The notes under the pieces are model-generated. The model was given only the letters and a program-made list of their open reading frames with translations, did no database searches and was not told the DNA's origin. The position numbers were made by a program, and so were the translations under genes. DNA of 64,000 nucleotides from Winogradskyella helgolandensis (GTDB lineage Bacteria; Bacteroidota; Bacteroidia; Flavobacteriales; Flavobacteriaceae): contig NZ_JABFHO010000001.1 in assembly GCF_013404085.1 (NCBI RefSeq), forward strand, positions 4,043,501 to 4,107,500, given 5' to 3'. Shown here piece after piece: positions 46,228 to 55,654 of the stretch; within the stretch, counting starts at the first letter, position 1, and each line of letters starts with the position of its first letter.

Positions 46228-49200
46228 ATGAATTCACAATCAAAAACAGCTCATCAAATCTTCTATTTTGCAATTTTATTTCTACTTACAAGCTTTTTAT
46301 CATTTGCTCAAGGTACTAGATTACTCCGGCAACCAGATATAAGTGCGACTCATATTACCTATACATACGGAAGTGATATTTGGGTTTCAGCATTAAACTC
46401 TGGCGAAGCGAAGCGCATCACTTCAACTGCTGCTGGCGAATCTAACCCTTATTTTTCACCAGATGGAAACCTAATTGCGTTCAGTTCTAACAGAGCAGGA
46501 ACAAACAATGTATACGTGGTCTCTAAAGACGGAGGAGAACCAAAACGCTTAACTTGGCACCCAAGTGGTTCTACAGTTAGAGGCTGGACTAATGATGGGA
46601 AACATATATTATTTGCGAGTAATAGAGAAACGGCACCACGACCATATAACAGGCTTTATACGATTTCAGTTGAAGGTGGAGCACCTCAATTATTGACAAA
46701 GCAATGGAGCAATGACGGGTCTTATTCACCTGATGGCAAAAAACTGATTTTAGATAAAATGGATCGTTGGGATGAAGAATGGCGCGCTTACAGAGGTGGA
46801 CAAAATACACCATTGATTATACTAGATTTAAAAACGCAAACAGAAGTTTTACTGCCTAATGAACACACTACAGATATCCAACCGATGTGGTTAGGTGATA
46901 CTATTTATTTTTTATCCGATCGTGATTTAGTCTCTAATATTTGGTCTTATACTCCATCAAGCAAAACACTGACACAAATTACAACGTTTAAAGGTTCTGA
47001 TATTAAATGGTTAAGTGGTAATGCTGACACTTTAATTTATGAACGCAATGGTTATTTACACACCATGACAATTTCAACTGGTCAATCCACCCAATTAGCA
47101 ATACATGTGGTTGGTGATTTTCCTTGGTCGGAAACAAAATGGGAAGATGTATCAAATTCTACACGTTCGGCATCGTTGTCACCAAATGGCAAACGTGCTA
47201 TTATGCAGTCTCGTGGAGATATCTTTACAATCCCTGTTGAATTTGGAGATTCTAGAAACATCACAGAAAGTTCAGGAACAGCAGACCGACGACCTATTTG
47301 GTCACCGAAAGGAGATAAAATCGCATGGTTTTCTGATGCGGATAGAAAGAATTATGCTTTAATGATTTCAGATCAGGATGGTTTATCAAAACCTGAAGCA
47401 ATTTCTATTGGAGAATCTAAATTAGGCTGGAATCCAACATGGTCTCCAGATGGAAAATACATCGCCTTTGTTGATGATGATGTACGCTTAAAATTCGTCA
47501 ACTTAGAAACAAAAAAAATTAAAACTATAGATATAGGAGGTACCAATTTAGAACGTAACAGTATTGAATTAAAATGGTCACCAGATAGTAATTGGATTGC
47601 TTATGAGAAATCGGGTTCTAATAACTTCAGACAAATCTATATCTACTCGTTAGAAAAAGATACGACAAAACCAATTACAGATTCATTTGCTGATTCTTTT
47701 TCGCCAGTTTGGGATTTAAACCAAAAACAACTCTACTTTTTAGCGAGTACAGATGTAGCGCTTGCATCTGGTTGGGCAAATACAAGTTCTATGACGGCAG
47801 ATCCTGCTTATGCCGCTTATGTTATTAATTTAGATGCCAATGACGATTCTCCTTTTAAGCCAAAAAGTGACGAAGAAGATATCAAAGAAGAAGTTAATGA
47901 TAAAAGTGATGACAAAAAAGAAGATAAAGACTCAAAAGAAAAAAAAGAAGATGACAGCAAACCAATGCGCATCGATTTTGAAAACATTGGTCGCAGAACG
48001 CTAGCATTGCCAATACCTTCTAGAAACTATGGTTACATTGTATCTGGTCCAAAAGGATCTATGTTTATCTCAGAATATGTTCCAAATGATAGAGGAGCAC
48101 TACTTCACAAATTTAATCTTGAAGAACAAGAGAGCAAGGAATTTGCTTCGGGTGTGCGTTCAGTTTCAGTTACCACAAATGGAGAACATATGTTAGCCCA
48201 GATTAACGGTGATTGGCAAGTGATCAGTACAAAAGGAGGAGATGCAAAAGGTGGCAAACGTCTCAAAGTAAATTTACAAATGAAATTAGATCGTTCTGCG
48301 GAATGGGAACAAATGTTTGAAGAAGCTTGGAGATATGAGCGCGATTATTTTTACGACCCAAATATGCATGGACGTGATTGGAATGTGGTTTACAAACGTT
48401 ACGCTCCGTTGGTACCATTTATAAAGCATCGTGCGGATTTATATTACATTCTAGATCAGGTGAATGGTGAGTTATCTGTTGGTCATAGTTTCGTTCGTGG
48501 AGGTGATTATCCAGACATCGAAAGGTCTACAACTGGGCTATTAGGAGCAGATATGGTTACCGATAAAAACTATTGGAAAATTGAGCGTATTTATACTACG
48601 GAAAACTGGAATCCTGGTTTAACAGGTCCATTAGATGCGCCTGGATTAAACATAAAAGAAGGTCAGTATATTGTAGGTATAAATGGTAAAGAAATAAAAG
48701 CTGGAGATAATTTTTATGAATATTTAGATGGTACTTCGGGCAAACAAACGATTCTTCACATTAGTGATAAACCAAAATTTAATGGCCATTGGACAGAAAT
48801 CGTAGAACCTATTTCTAATGAAAACTCTTTAAGACAACGCACTTGGGTGGAAGATAACCGTAGATTAGTGGACAAATTATCCAACGGTCGTTTAGGGTAT
48901 ATTTGGGTTCCGAATACAGGAGGTCCTGGTTTTGTGTCTTTCAATAGGTATTATTTCGCACAACAAGATAAAGAAGGAGCAGTAATAGATGAGCGTTTTA
49001 ATGGCGGTGGTTTATTAGATGACTATATGGTAGATTTAATGACGCGCAGTCTTAGAGCAGGATTAACCAATGAAGTACCCAATGGAAAACCGTTAACGCT
49101 TCCTGCTGGTATATTAGGACCAAAAGTATTATTGATTAATGAACTTGCGGGTTCTGGTGGAGATTTCTTCCCATGGGTGTTTAGACAGCAAAATGTTGGT

Positions 49201-49497
49201 AAATTAATCGGCATGACTACTTGGGGTGGCTTAGTAAAATCGTCAACACATTATTCATTAATTGATGGAGGCTCATTAACCGCACCAGACAATGCTGTAT
49301 TTGATCCAATTAACAATAAATGGATTGCAGAGAATGAAGGAGTCGCACCAGATATTAAAGTGAGACAAGATGCAAAAGCATTATCCAATGGCAAAGATCC
49401 GCAACTTGAAAAAGCCATTGAAGAATTAATGAAACAATTAGGCACTAAAAAAGACGTTAAAACTCCTAATTTTTCGCAACCCGCAAAAGGCAACTAA
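46228..49497 (+). CDS. tricorn-like S41 family protease with N-terminal propeller
   Basis: A 1089-residue exported protein (signal ends FLSFAQG). PD40/TolB-like propeller blades occupy about residues 30-560 (YFSPDGNLIAFSSNRAGTNN, PTWSPDGKYIAFVDDD, IWSPKGDKIAWFSD). A lysine- and glutamate/aspartate-rich linker of about 40 residues (EEDIKEE...KKEDDSK) follows. Then come a domain with a conserved His-Ser (VGHSFVRGG, His753), a PDZ-like domain (GQYIVGINGKEI), and the S41 catalytic domain with Ser976 in LAGSGGDFFPW and GMTTWGGLV. Archaeal tricorn degrades oligopeptides; bacterial relatives are mostly periplasmic or surface peptidases. Here it is probably periplasmic. Followed 9 bases later by a small membrane-protein gene. 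Confidence 0.9.
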   Translation: MNSQSKTAHQIFYFAILFLLTSFLSFAQGTRLLRQPDISATHITYTYGSDIWVSALNSGEAKRITSTAAGESNPYFSPDGNLIAFSSNRAGTNNVYVVSKDGGEPKRLTWHPSGSTVRGWTNDGKHILFASNRETAPRPYNRLYTISVEGGAPQLLTKQWSNDGSYSPDGKKLILDKMDRWDEEWRAYRGGQNTPLIILDLKTQTEVLLPNEHTTDIQPMWLGDTIYFLSDRDLVSNIWSYTPSSKTLTQITTFKGSDIKWLSGNADTLIYERNGYLHTMTISTGQSTQLAIHVVGDFPWSETKWEDVSNSTRSASLSPNGKRAIMQSRGDIFTIPVEFGDSRNITESSGTADRRPIWSPKGDKIAWFSDADRKNYALMISDQDGLSKPEAISIGESKLGWNPTWSPDGKYIAFVDDDVRLKFVNLETKKIKTIDIGGTNLERNSIELKWSPDSNWIAYEKSGSNNFRQIYIYSLEKDTTKPITDSFADSFSPVWDLNQKQLYFLASTDVALASGWANTSSMTADPAYAAYVINLDANDDSPFKPKSDEEDIKEEVNDKSDDKKEDKDSKEKKEDDSKPMRIDFENIGRRTLALPIPSRNYGYIVSGPKGSMFISEYVPNDRGALLHKFNLEEQESKEFASGVRSVSVTTNGEHMLAQINGDWQVISTKGGDAKGGKRLKVNLQMKLDRSAEWEQMFEEAWRYERDYFYDPNMHGRDWNVVYKRYAPLVPFIKHRADLYYILDQVNGELSVGHSFVRGGDYPDIERSTTGLLGADMVTDKNYWKIERIYTTENWNPGLTGPLDAPGLNIKEGQYIVGINGKEIKAGDNFYEYLDGTSGKQTILHISDKPKFNGHWTEIVEPISNENSLRQRTWVEDNRRLVDKLSNGRLGYIWVPNTGGPGFVSFNRYYFAQQDKEGAVIDERFNGGGLLDDYMVDLMTRSLRAGLTNEVPNGKPLTLPAGILGPKVLLINELAGSGGDFFPWVFRQQNVGKLIGMTTWGGLVKSSTHYSLIDGGSLTAPDNAVFDPINNKWIAENEGVAPDIKVRQDAKALSNGKDPQLEKAIEELMKQLGTKKDVKTPNFSQPAKGN

Positions 49498-49506
49498 CAT
49501 ATAACT

Positions 49507-49626
49507 ATGACAGGTTTAGATATTGTAATGGTATTTGCCGTAATCCTTTTCGCGAGATTAGGAGTACGGTTGGTATCTAAATATATTAAAATGAAGAAAG
49601 AAGATAAGGATAAAAGGAATGAATAA
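49507..49626 (+). CDS. 39-residue single-pass membrane peptide
   Basis: ATG 49507 to TAA 49624-49626. The sequence is MTGLDIVMVFAVILFARLGV followed by RLVSKYIKMKKEDKDKRNE. It has one hydrophobic segment (about residues 4-18) and a strongly basic, charged tail, which favours an inner-membrane protein with the C-terminus in the cytoplasm. It begins 9 bases after the stop of the tricorn-like gene, so it is likely co-transcribed. Function unknown; it may be only a chance frame, but the amphipathic layout and spacing look real. Confidence 0.5.
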   Translation: MTGLDIVMVFAVILFARLGVRLVSKYIKMKKEDKDKRNE

Positions 49627-49638
49627 TTATTTGCGTGA

Positions 49639-51261
49639 TTAACGATTAGTTTCTGAAGTTTGCTTTAAAGGTGAATTAACCCAATATGTATTTAAATCTA
49701 CAGTTTTACTATTCAATAGACTCGTAGACAATGGCATGGATTTATTGACTAATTTTAAATCTAAGTTTAATGATTTATCTGTAAAAATTTCTTGTGTAAA
49801 AAACTCTCTAAACTGAAATCCTATGAGCTTTGATTCTCTATAAATAGTAACACCAGAAACATCTCTAATTTTTTTCAATTTATAAGAAAAATCTTCTGCT
49901 ACTATATCCTCGTTCCTTGATGTAATACCAGCTGACCAATCCAAAACGTTTATTTTAATAACGTTCTTTTTAATGAGCTTTATATTTTTTACCATCAATT
50001 TTTTGTCCTTAAAAAAGAGCTTAATCCTACTTTTACTTTGAATTGAAGCTTTGTCAATCGACTTATTAAACGTAATATAAAATGCTTCTTCTTCACGATC
50101 AAATTCAAAATCATCAACACGTAGTGGGTTGGGTTCTTTTATAATAAACCTATTATTGAAAGTCATATAACTTAAGTACATCTTCCCTTCTACAACCTTA
50201 TATTCAATATTAATTTTAAATAGCGTCCTTGAATCTTTTGTTTTATTACTACTAAATCCAAATCCATAACCATTGCCAGAACGTCCAGAATTATAATCCG
50301 AGTTTTCAAATACGTCATAGTTTAATCTATAAATAGCGTAATTAGATTTAGAGATGTATATTTTTCCTTTCGCCTTAAATTTTGAAGGGATATCATCTTT
50401 AGAATAAAAGCCTATTTCATACAAAAGTTCATCACCCATAAAAACCACTTTAGGGCTCTCAAATCTGTGATTTACAATAAAATTATCCTTTAAAACGTAA
50501 ACAAATGAAAAACTTGATCGATCATAATTTCTTATCGGATTATGGATATTTAATATTTCTAATTCATTTCTACTCTTAACCCCTAATCTTGCATTATTGT
50601 CTGAATCTAATATTTTAGACTCACCATAGATACTATTGAGTAGCAACGTATCTTGATAAAAGTCGGTATTAAGTTTATAAGAGTAAATCGCCGTTTGATT
50701 GTCTTTATACATAAACTTATTGGTATTAAAACCAGCATCAAAATTTTCTATAATACCTTCATTTAAATTGTAATAATTATCATTTACAACCTGATAATCG
50801 CGATAGTAACCAATGTAAGAATGCGGTTGATTTGGATAATTGCTTGGAATACTAGAAATGGCTTTTCTTATGATGTCTAAAGACGACTCTGTAGTATTAC
50901 GATTTGATTTTTTAGACGTCACTATAACAGCGTCCAAACTTTCAATTTTTGGTTTGAGATTAATGATGTTAATACGTTTAGAATCTAAAGTATTTATGCT
51001 CAACACTAAAGTTTCATATCCAATAGAGGATATGATAATACGTTTTTCTGTTTTTACATAATGGCCTGGCAACCTAAAACTCCCTTCATCATTAGCTACA
51101 AGACCTGTAGATTCCCCTTCAAACTGAACTGTAGCGTAAGACACCGGAAATTTCTCATTATTATCTAAAACTCTACAAATTAATTCTACGGCTCCTTGAC
51201 TCATTACTACTGAAGTGTAACAAAGTAAAATAACAGATAAGAAAATTGCTTTTTTAGACAT
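49639..51261 (-). CDS. exported protein with carboxypeptidase-regulatory-like domain
   Basis: A 540-residue protein with signal peptide MSKKAIFLSVILLCYTSVVMSQG. Residues about 25-110 are a CarboxypepD_reg-like (PF13715) beta-sandwich: FPVSYATVQFEGESTGLVAN, EGSFRLPG, ISSIGYETLVLSI. The remaining 430 residues contain many beta strands of the kind seen in the periplasmic or outer-membrane proteins of this group (GKIYISKSNYAIYRLNYDVF, YKVVEGKMYLSYMTFNNRFI), but no named domain that I recognise. There is no TonB box or plug. Probably envelope-associated, function unknown. It follows the polyphosphate kinase gene by 64 bases on the same strand and may share its transcript. Confidence 0.75.
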   Translation of the reverse strand: MSKKAIFLSVILLCYTSVVMSQGAVELICRVLDNNEKFPVSYATVQFEGESTGLVANDEGSFRLPGHYVKTEKRIIISSIGYETLVLSINTLDSKRINIINLKPKIESLDAVIVTSKKSNRNTTESSLDIIRKAISSIPSNYPNQPHSYIGYYRDYQVVNDNYYNLNEGIIENFDAGFNTNKFMYKDNQTAIYSYKLNTDFYQDTLLLNSIYGESKILDSDNNARLGVKSRNELEILNIHNPIRNYDRSSFSFVYVLKDNFIVNHRFESPKVVFMGDELLYEIGFYSKDDIPSKFKAKGKIYISKSNYAIYRLNYDVFENSDYNSGRSGNGYGFGFSSNKTKDSRTLFKINIEYKVVEGKMYLSYMTFNNRFIIKEPNPLRVDDFEFDREEEAFYITFNKSIDKASIQSKSRIKLFFKDKKLMVKNIKLIKKNVIKINVLDWSAGITSRNEDIVAEDFSYKLKKIRDVSGVTIYRESKLIGFQFREFFTQEIFTDKSLNLDLKLVNKSMPLSTSLLNSKTVDLNTYWVNSPLKQTSETNR

Positions 51262-51325
51262 GTGCTTATAATTTCAATTTTCCTGTAAAAAAAATGTACA
51301 TATATTTAATATAAGTACTGAAAAA

Positions 51326-52204
51326 TTATTCATTTTCTAATTGATGCCTGTATGAATCAATATTAGCCTTTTGTTTTTCTGGTAGTTCTGGTTCTTTGAT
51401 ATCATCATATTCTTTAAGTGTATCGTAAAGAATTTTTGCCACAATATATCTTGCTGTTGGTTTATCGTCTGCAGGAAGATTGTACCATGGTGCATGAGGC
51501 TTAGACGTTTTATTAATCGCATCTTCATAACAGGTTTGGTAACTATCCCAGTGTTCACGCTCATCTAAATCATCTGGTGAAAATTTCCAGTTTTTTTCCG
51601 GTTTTTCGAGTCGTCTTAATAATCTGTTTTTTTGTTCTTTTTTAGAAATATTTAGGAAAAACTTAAAGACGATGGTGCCATTATCTGCTATATATTTTTC
51701 AAAGTTATTGATTTCATTGAACCGTCTATCCCAAAAAGCGTCATCAACATCATCTAGACTATTAACGTTTGGCATATTTTCGTACATTAAATATTCAGGA
51801 TGCACTCTAGTTACCAATACATTTTCGTAATGCGTTCTATTGAAGATCCCAAACTTTCCTCTTGCAGGTAATGCTTTTACATGTCTCCAAAGATAATCGT
51901 GTTTCAGCTCATATTCGGTCGGTTTTTTAAAACTGTGCGCTATAATGCCTCTTACATTGAATTCTTTAAAGACTTCACGAATCAAACTATCTTTTCCGGC
52001 TGTATCCATACCTTGAATACAAAAAAGTACCGAATATTTTCCATGAGCATACATTCTATTTTGGATGTCTGCTAAATCGCGACTAACTTTTCTTAATTCC
52101 TTTTCTATCTTCTTTTCACTTTTACCTAAATCGAATGCTGTTGGTAAATCTTTAATATTAATTTGAGATGAAATTTTGAAATCGTCTATCTTAATATCTT
52201 TCAT
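51326..52204 (-). CDS. PPK2-family polyphosphate:nucleotide phosphotransferase
   Basis: I start at ATG 52204 (292 residues, MKDIKIDDFKIS), 13 bases after the preceding stop; a longer frame begins at a TTG inside the upstream gene. The Walker A-like motif is GMDTAGKDS at residues 65-73. Other PPK2 family motifs are HSFKKPTEYELKHDYLWR, FGIFNRTHYENVLVTRVHPE and NRLLRRLEKPEKNWKFSPDD. The family transfers phosphate between polyphosphate and nucleoside mono- or diphosphates; the subclass is not certain, but the layout fits the single-domain form related to TIGR03709. Cytoplasmic. Directly follows the response regulator gene. Confidence 0.92.
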   Translation of the reverse strand: MKDIKIDDFKISSQINIKDLPTAFDLGKSEKKIEKELRKVSRDLADIQNRMYAHGKYSVLFCIQGMDTAGKDSLIREVFKEFNVRGIIAHSFKKPTEYELKHDYLWRHVKALPARGKFGIFNRTHYENVLVTRVHPEYLMYENMPNVNSLDDVDDAFWDRRFNEINNFEKYIADNGTIVFKFFLNISKKEQKNRLLRRLEKPEKNWKFSPDDLDEREHWDSYQTCYEDAINKTSKPHAPWYNLPADDKPTARYIVAKILYDTLKEYDDIKEPELPEKQKANIDSYRHQLENE

Positions 52205-52217
52205 AATAACTAACTTT

Positions 52218-53381
52218 TTATTTTGAAGCAAACGCCTTTACATCACTTTCGCTAACTTCGGTCCCACCTAAAATAATTAAACGCTCTACTACATTTCGCA
52301 ACTCACGGATGTTACCCGTCCAATCATAATTCTGAAGTAATTTAATTGCTTTATCAGAAAATGACTTGTTTACATTGCCGTGTTCGTTAGAAATTTTATC
52401 AGCAAAATAATTGATTAGAAGAGGAATATCATCACGTCGTTCATTCAAAGCAGGCACTTCGATTAAAATTACCGCGAGCCTGTGGTATAAATCTTCTCTA
52501 AATTTACCATCCTCAATTTCTTTCTTTAGATTTTTATTAGTCGCAGCTACGACTCTAACATTCACCTTTATATCCTTATCACTTCCTACACGTTGAATAC
52601 GACTTTCTTGTAAAGCACGTAATACCTTGGCTTGAGCCGATAAACTCATATCACCAATCTCATCTAAAAATATGGTTCCTCCGTTAGCAGCTTCAAACTT
52701 ACCTGCTCTGTCTTTTGCGGCAGACGTAAAAGCCCCTTTAACATGACCGAATAATTCACTTTCAATTAATTCTGAAGGGATTGCAGCACAATTCACCTCA
52801 ATCATTGGGCCTTTTGAACGGTCACTTTTTTGATGTAACCAATGGGCTACGAGTTCTTTTCCTGTTCCGTTTGGTCCTGTAACTAAAACACGAGCATCAG
52901 TTGGTGCCACTTTATCAATCATGTCTTTAATACGAGCAATACCATCACTGTTACCTATCATCTCGTAATTTTTGCTGACTTTTTTCTTAAGTCTTTTATT
53001 CTCTACAACGAGTTCTTTTCTATCTAAAGCGATACGAACAGTGTTTAAGAGTCTATTTAAATCTGGTGGTTTAGAGATGTAATCAAACGCACCTAAACGC
53101 ATTGTGTTTACTGCTGTATCTAAATCACCATGACCAGAAATCATAACCATTGGTGTTTCTGGCTTAATCTTTTTAACGGCTTCTAACACTTCAACACCAT
53201 CCATTTTTGGCATTTTAATATCACAAAGTACTAAATCGTAATCCTCTTTTTTAATTTTTTCAATTCCAACTAAACCATCTTCTGCCTCTTCTACTTGGTA
53301 AGTATCATTCTCTTCAGAAAGAATTTTTACTAGTACGCGTCTTATAGCAGCTTCATCTTCAATAATTAATATTTTTGGCAT
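52218..53381 (-). CDS. NtrC-type response regulator lacking a DNA-binding domain
   Basis: A 387-residue protein. The receiver domain (1-120) has Asp8-9 pair region (IIEDE), phospho-acceptor Asp54 (VLCDIKMP) and Lys104 (ISKPP). The AAA+ domain (about 138-370) has Walker A at 169-176 (GPNGTGKE), the sigma-54 contact loop GAFTSA at 216-221 (most members have GAFTGA), and Walker B at 235-241 (GTIFLDE). It ends with the AAA+ lid (NIRELRNVVERLIILGG) and has no Fis-type helix-turn-helix; members with one have about 450 residues. No kinase gene is near, so it is an orphan here. Probably activates sigma-54 RNA polymerase from solution. Fourth gene of the minus-strand operon. Confidence 0.93.
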   Translation of the reverse strand: MPKILIIEDEAAIRRVLVKILSEENDTYQVEEAEDGLVGIEKIKKEDYDLVLCDIKMPKMDGVEVLEAVKKIKPETPMVMISGHGDLDTAVNTMRLGAFDYISKPPDLNRLLNTVRIALDRKELVVENKRLKKKVSKNYEMIGNSDGIARIKDMIDKVAPTDARVLVTGPNGTGKELVAHWLHQKSDRSKGPMIEVNCAAIPSELIESELFGHVKGAFTSAAKDRAGKFEAANGGTIFLDEIGDMSLSAQAKVLRALQESRIQRVGSDKDIKVNVRVVAATNKNLKKEIEDGKFREDLYHRLAVILIEVPALNERRDDIPLLINYFADKISNEHGNVNKSFSDKAIKLLQNYDWTGNIRELRNVVERLIILGGTEVSESDVKAFASK

Positions 53382-53462
53382 AACTCTATTTTAATCTTGT
53401 TATTATTTTTGTTTAGGATATATTCAAAGGTTAAACCAAACTTCAGAATATCTCTAAACTTT

Positions 53463-54335
53463 TTATTTTTGTATAATATGGATATCGCGTTGAGGAAACG
53501 GAATAGACACATTGTTTTCTCTAAAAAGACGATCGATTTCAAACCGAATTTCACTTTTGGGAAATTGCGCTTTAAAACTATCTGATAATGTAAATGAGAC
53601 TTTAAAGTCTAACGAACTATCACCAAAATTAGTAAAAACAACTGCTGGAGGTGGCACAGAAAGTACATTTTCATTAGCACTTGCAGCTTGAAGCAATAAT
53701 TTTTTAACCAATTGTACATCACTTCCATAAGCCACACCAACCTCTACACTTTCTCGCGTTGTAGATCCGTTTTGCGTCCAATTATATAAACTATTTTCTA
53801 AATACAAGTGATTCGGAATTATTAAAACCTTATTATCAATAGTTACTGCTCTAGTCGTTCGTAATTTAATCTCCTCTACGCGACCAACTTTACCATCAAT
53901 TTCAATGATATCACCAACATGTACAGATTGATCAATTAGTATAAATATTCCTGAAATAATATCCTGAAACAAGGTTTGTAATGCTAAACCAATACCTATT
54001 AAAAGCGCTGCAGACGCTGCAAAAACGGCTGTAACATTAACACCAACGCTATGCAGTGTAACCAAAAGTATAATGAGATAAACAAGCCATCTAAAATAGC
54101 CATATACCACACCAAATTTACCTTTATCTTCTTCTGGCAATTTTCGGGTTATAACCTTTAAAGCTAACCTAAGTATAATCGTAGTTATAAATATTGCGGT
54201 AATAACAATGACAATGTCAAGAATTGAAATACTAATCTCACCAACATTTAAATGCCAACCTAAGAAGTCTGTGGTTTTCTCCCAAAGACTACTTTCTGTT
54301 ATTTTATGTTCAATATCACTTAGGTTTTGAATCAT
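53463..54335 (-). CDS. MscS-family mechanosensitive channel
   Basis: A 290-residue inner-membrane channel protein. Hydrophobic segments are near residues 36-60 (ISILDIVIVITAIFITTIIL) and 83-100 (WLVYLIILLVTLHSVGV), then the pore helix (VFAASAALLIGIGLALQTL) and the conserved DIISGIFILIDQ, then the beta domain (VHVGDIIEIDGKVGRVEEI, NHLYLENSLYNW). Length is that of the E. coli MscS. It opens on membrane tension to protect against osmotic downshock. Three bases separate it from the ABC permease gene upstream, so they are co-transcribed. Confidence 0.93.
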   Translation of the reverse strand: MIQNLSDIEHKITESSLWEKTTDFLGWHLNVGEISISILDIVIVITAIFITTIILRLALKVITRKLPEEDKGKFGVVYGYFRWLVYLIILLVTLHSVGVNVTAVFAASAALLIGIGLALQTLFQDIISGIFILIDQSVHVGDIIEIDGKVGRVEEIKLRTTRAVTIDNKVLIIPNHLYLENSLYNWTQNGSTTRESVEVGVAYGSDVQLVKKLLLQAASANENVLSVPPPAVVFTNFGDSSLDFKVSFTLSDSFKAQFPKSEIRFEIDRLFRENNVSIPFPQRDIHIIQK

Positions 54336-54338
54336 TAT

Positions 54339-55652
54339 TTAATATTTCAACCATTTAAATAGTTCCTTATACGTTGGTTTTTTACCATACATTAAAATTC
54401 CAACGCGATATATTTTAGCAGCAAACCATACTGCAAAAATAAAGGTACCTATTAAAAGCAAAAGCGATAAACCTTGTTGCCATAGTGGAACACCAAAAGG
54501 AATACGCATTAACATTACTACAGGTGAGGTCAACGGCACAAATGAAAACACGGTTGAAACTGTACCGTGCGGATCTTCAATGACTGTAAACACACCCACA
54601 TAAACGGCCAAAATTAATGGCATAAGAATTGGTAGCATAAATTGTTGTGTATCCGTTTCGTTATCTACTGCTGCACCTATTGCAGCATAGAGTGAACTGT
54701 ACAGCAAATAACCACCTATAAAGAAAAATAAAAATGCTATAATAAGATTTGTCATGGGTAAATTACCAATGGCTCCAATTAAGTTTTCGGCCATAGCTTG
54801 CGCACCATCTGCTTGCATCGCTTGGTTCATCATTTCTTGCTGTGGTGTTTGTACTTGCGTTAAATCTATTCCAAAAATAGCAGATACAATAACCATCAAA
54901 ACACCTCCCAAAATAACCCAAATTGCAAATTGTGTAACACCAGCTAACGACGTCCCAATAATTTTACCCATCATTAATTGAATAGGTTTTACAGAAGAAA
55001 TAATAACCTCAATAATTCTACTGGTTTTTTCTTCTATAACACTTCGCATAATCATGTTTCCATAAATAATAATAAACATAAAAAGTAAATACCCTGCGGC
55101 TCCACCAAATGCAAGCTTTACAACATTATCTATTTTAGAACTCTTTTCACCCTCAAAACTTTCTTGAGCTATTTCTATATTTGTTTGAGAAGCTTCAATT
55201 TGTGCTAGGGTGACACCGTCTAATTCAAGTTTTCTTTCTTTTAGTCGTTTTTCAATCTGTTGTTCTAAACTAGAAATGACACTTATAGATGGGGAATCTT
55301 CTGAGTAAAATTTCACATGCCCAGAAACGTCATCAAGTGACGTGGCCTTCCCAACATATAATAGGCCATAATCTTCTTTTTCTTTTACTAAAGCGATAGC
55401 ATCCTCTAAACTTAAACCCGTTAGATTTGTATAGGTTGTAAATTCTGTATTCTGAAATACGTCTTTTACATAACCTGTTTCATCCAAAATAGAAATGGTA
55501 CGTTCTTTATCATTATTTAATTGGGATAAATAAGCGACAACTGCAATAAGGGCAATCATTATTAAAGGGCTCAGAAATGTCATTACAATAAATGATTTAT
55601 TCTTCACTTTTGTAAAATACTCTCGTTTTATAATTAATGGTAAATGATTCAT
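54339..55652 (-). CDS. ABC-2 type permease, NatB-like
   Basis: A 437-residue membrane protein. An N-terminal helix (SFIVMTFLSPLIMIALIAVV) is followed by a large extracytoplasmic domain (about residues 45-180), then helices near 190 (LAFGGAAGYLLFMFIIIYG), 235, 300 and a C-terminal pair (LSLLLLIGTFIFAVWFAAKI). The cytoplasmic motif MIMRSVIEEKTSRIIEVIIS is typical of the NatB/ABC-2 family. It is paired with the ATPase gene just upstream (2-base gap). NatAB-type exporters extrude sodium or other small compounds; the substrate is not shown. Confidence 0.88.
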   Translation of the reverse strand: MNHLPLIIKREYFTKVKNKSFIVMTFLSPLIMIALIAVVAYLSQLNNDKERTISILDETGYVKDVFQNTEFTTYTNLTGLSLEDAIALVKEKEDYGLLYVGKATSLDDVSGHVKFYSEDSPSISVISSLEQQIEKRLKERKLELDGVTLAQIEASQTNIEIAQESFEGEKSSKIDNVVKLAFGGAAGYLLFMFIIIYGNMIMRSVIEEKTSRIIEVIISSVKPIQLMMGKIIGTSLAGVTQFAIWVILGGVLMVIVSAIFGIDLTQVQTPQQEMMNQAMQADGAQAMAENLIGAIGNLPMTNLIIAFLFFFIGGYLLYSSLYAAIGAAVDNETDTQQFMLPILMPLILAVYVGVFTVIEDPHGTVSTVFSFVPLTSPVVMLMRIPFGVPLWQQGLSLLLLIGTFIFAVWFAAKIYRVGILMYGKKPTYKELFKWLKY

Positions 55653-55654
55653 TT

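Noticed and set aside
53397..53585. 62-codon + strand frame at the end of the MscS gene
   Set aside because: Overlaps the real minus-strand gene and has no recognisable motif.
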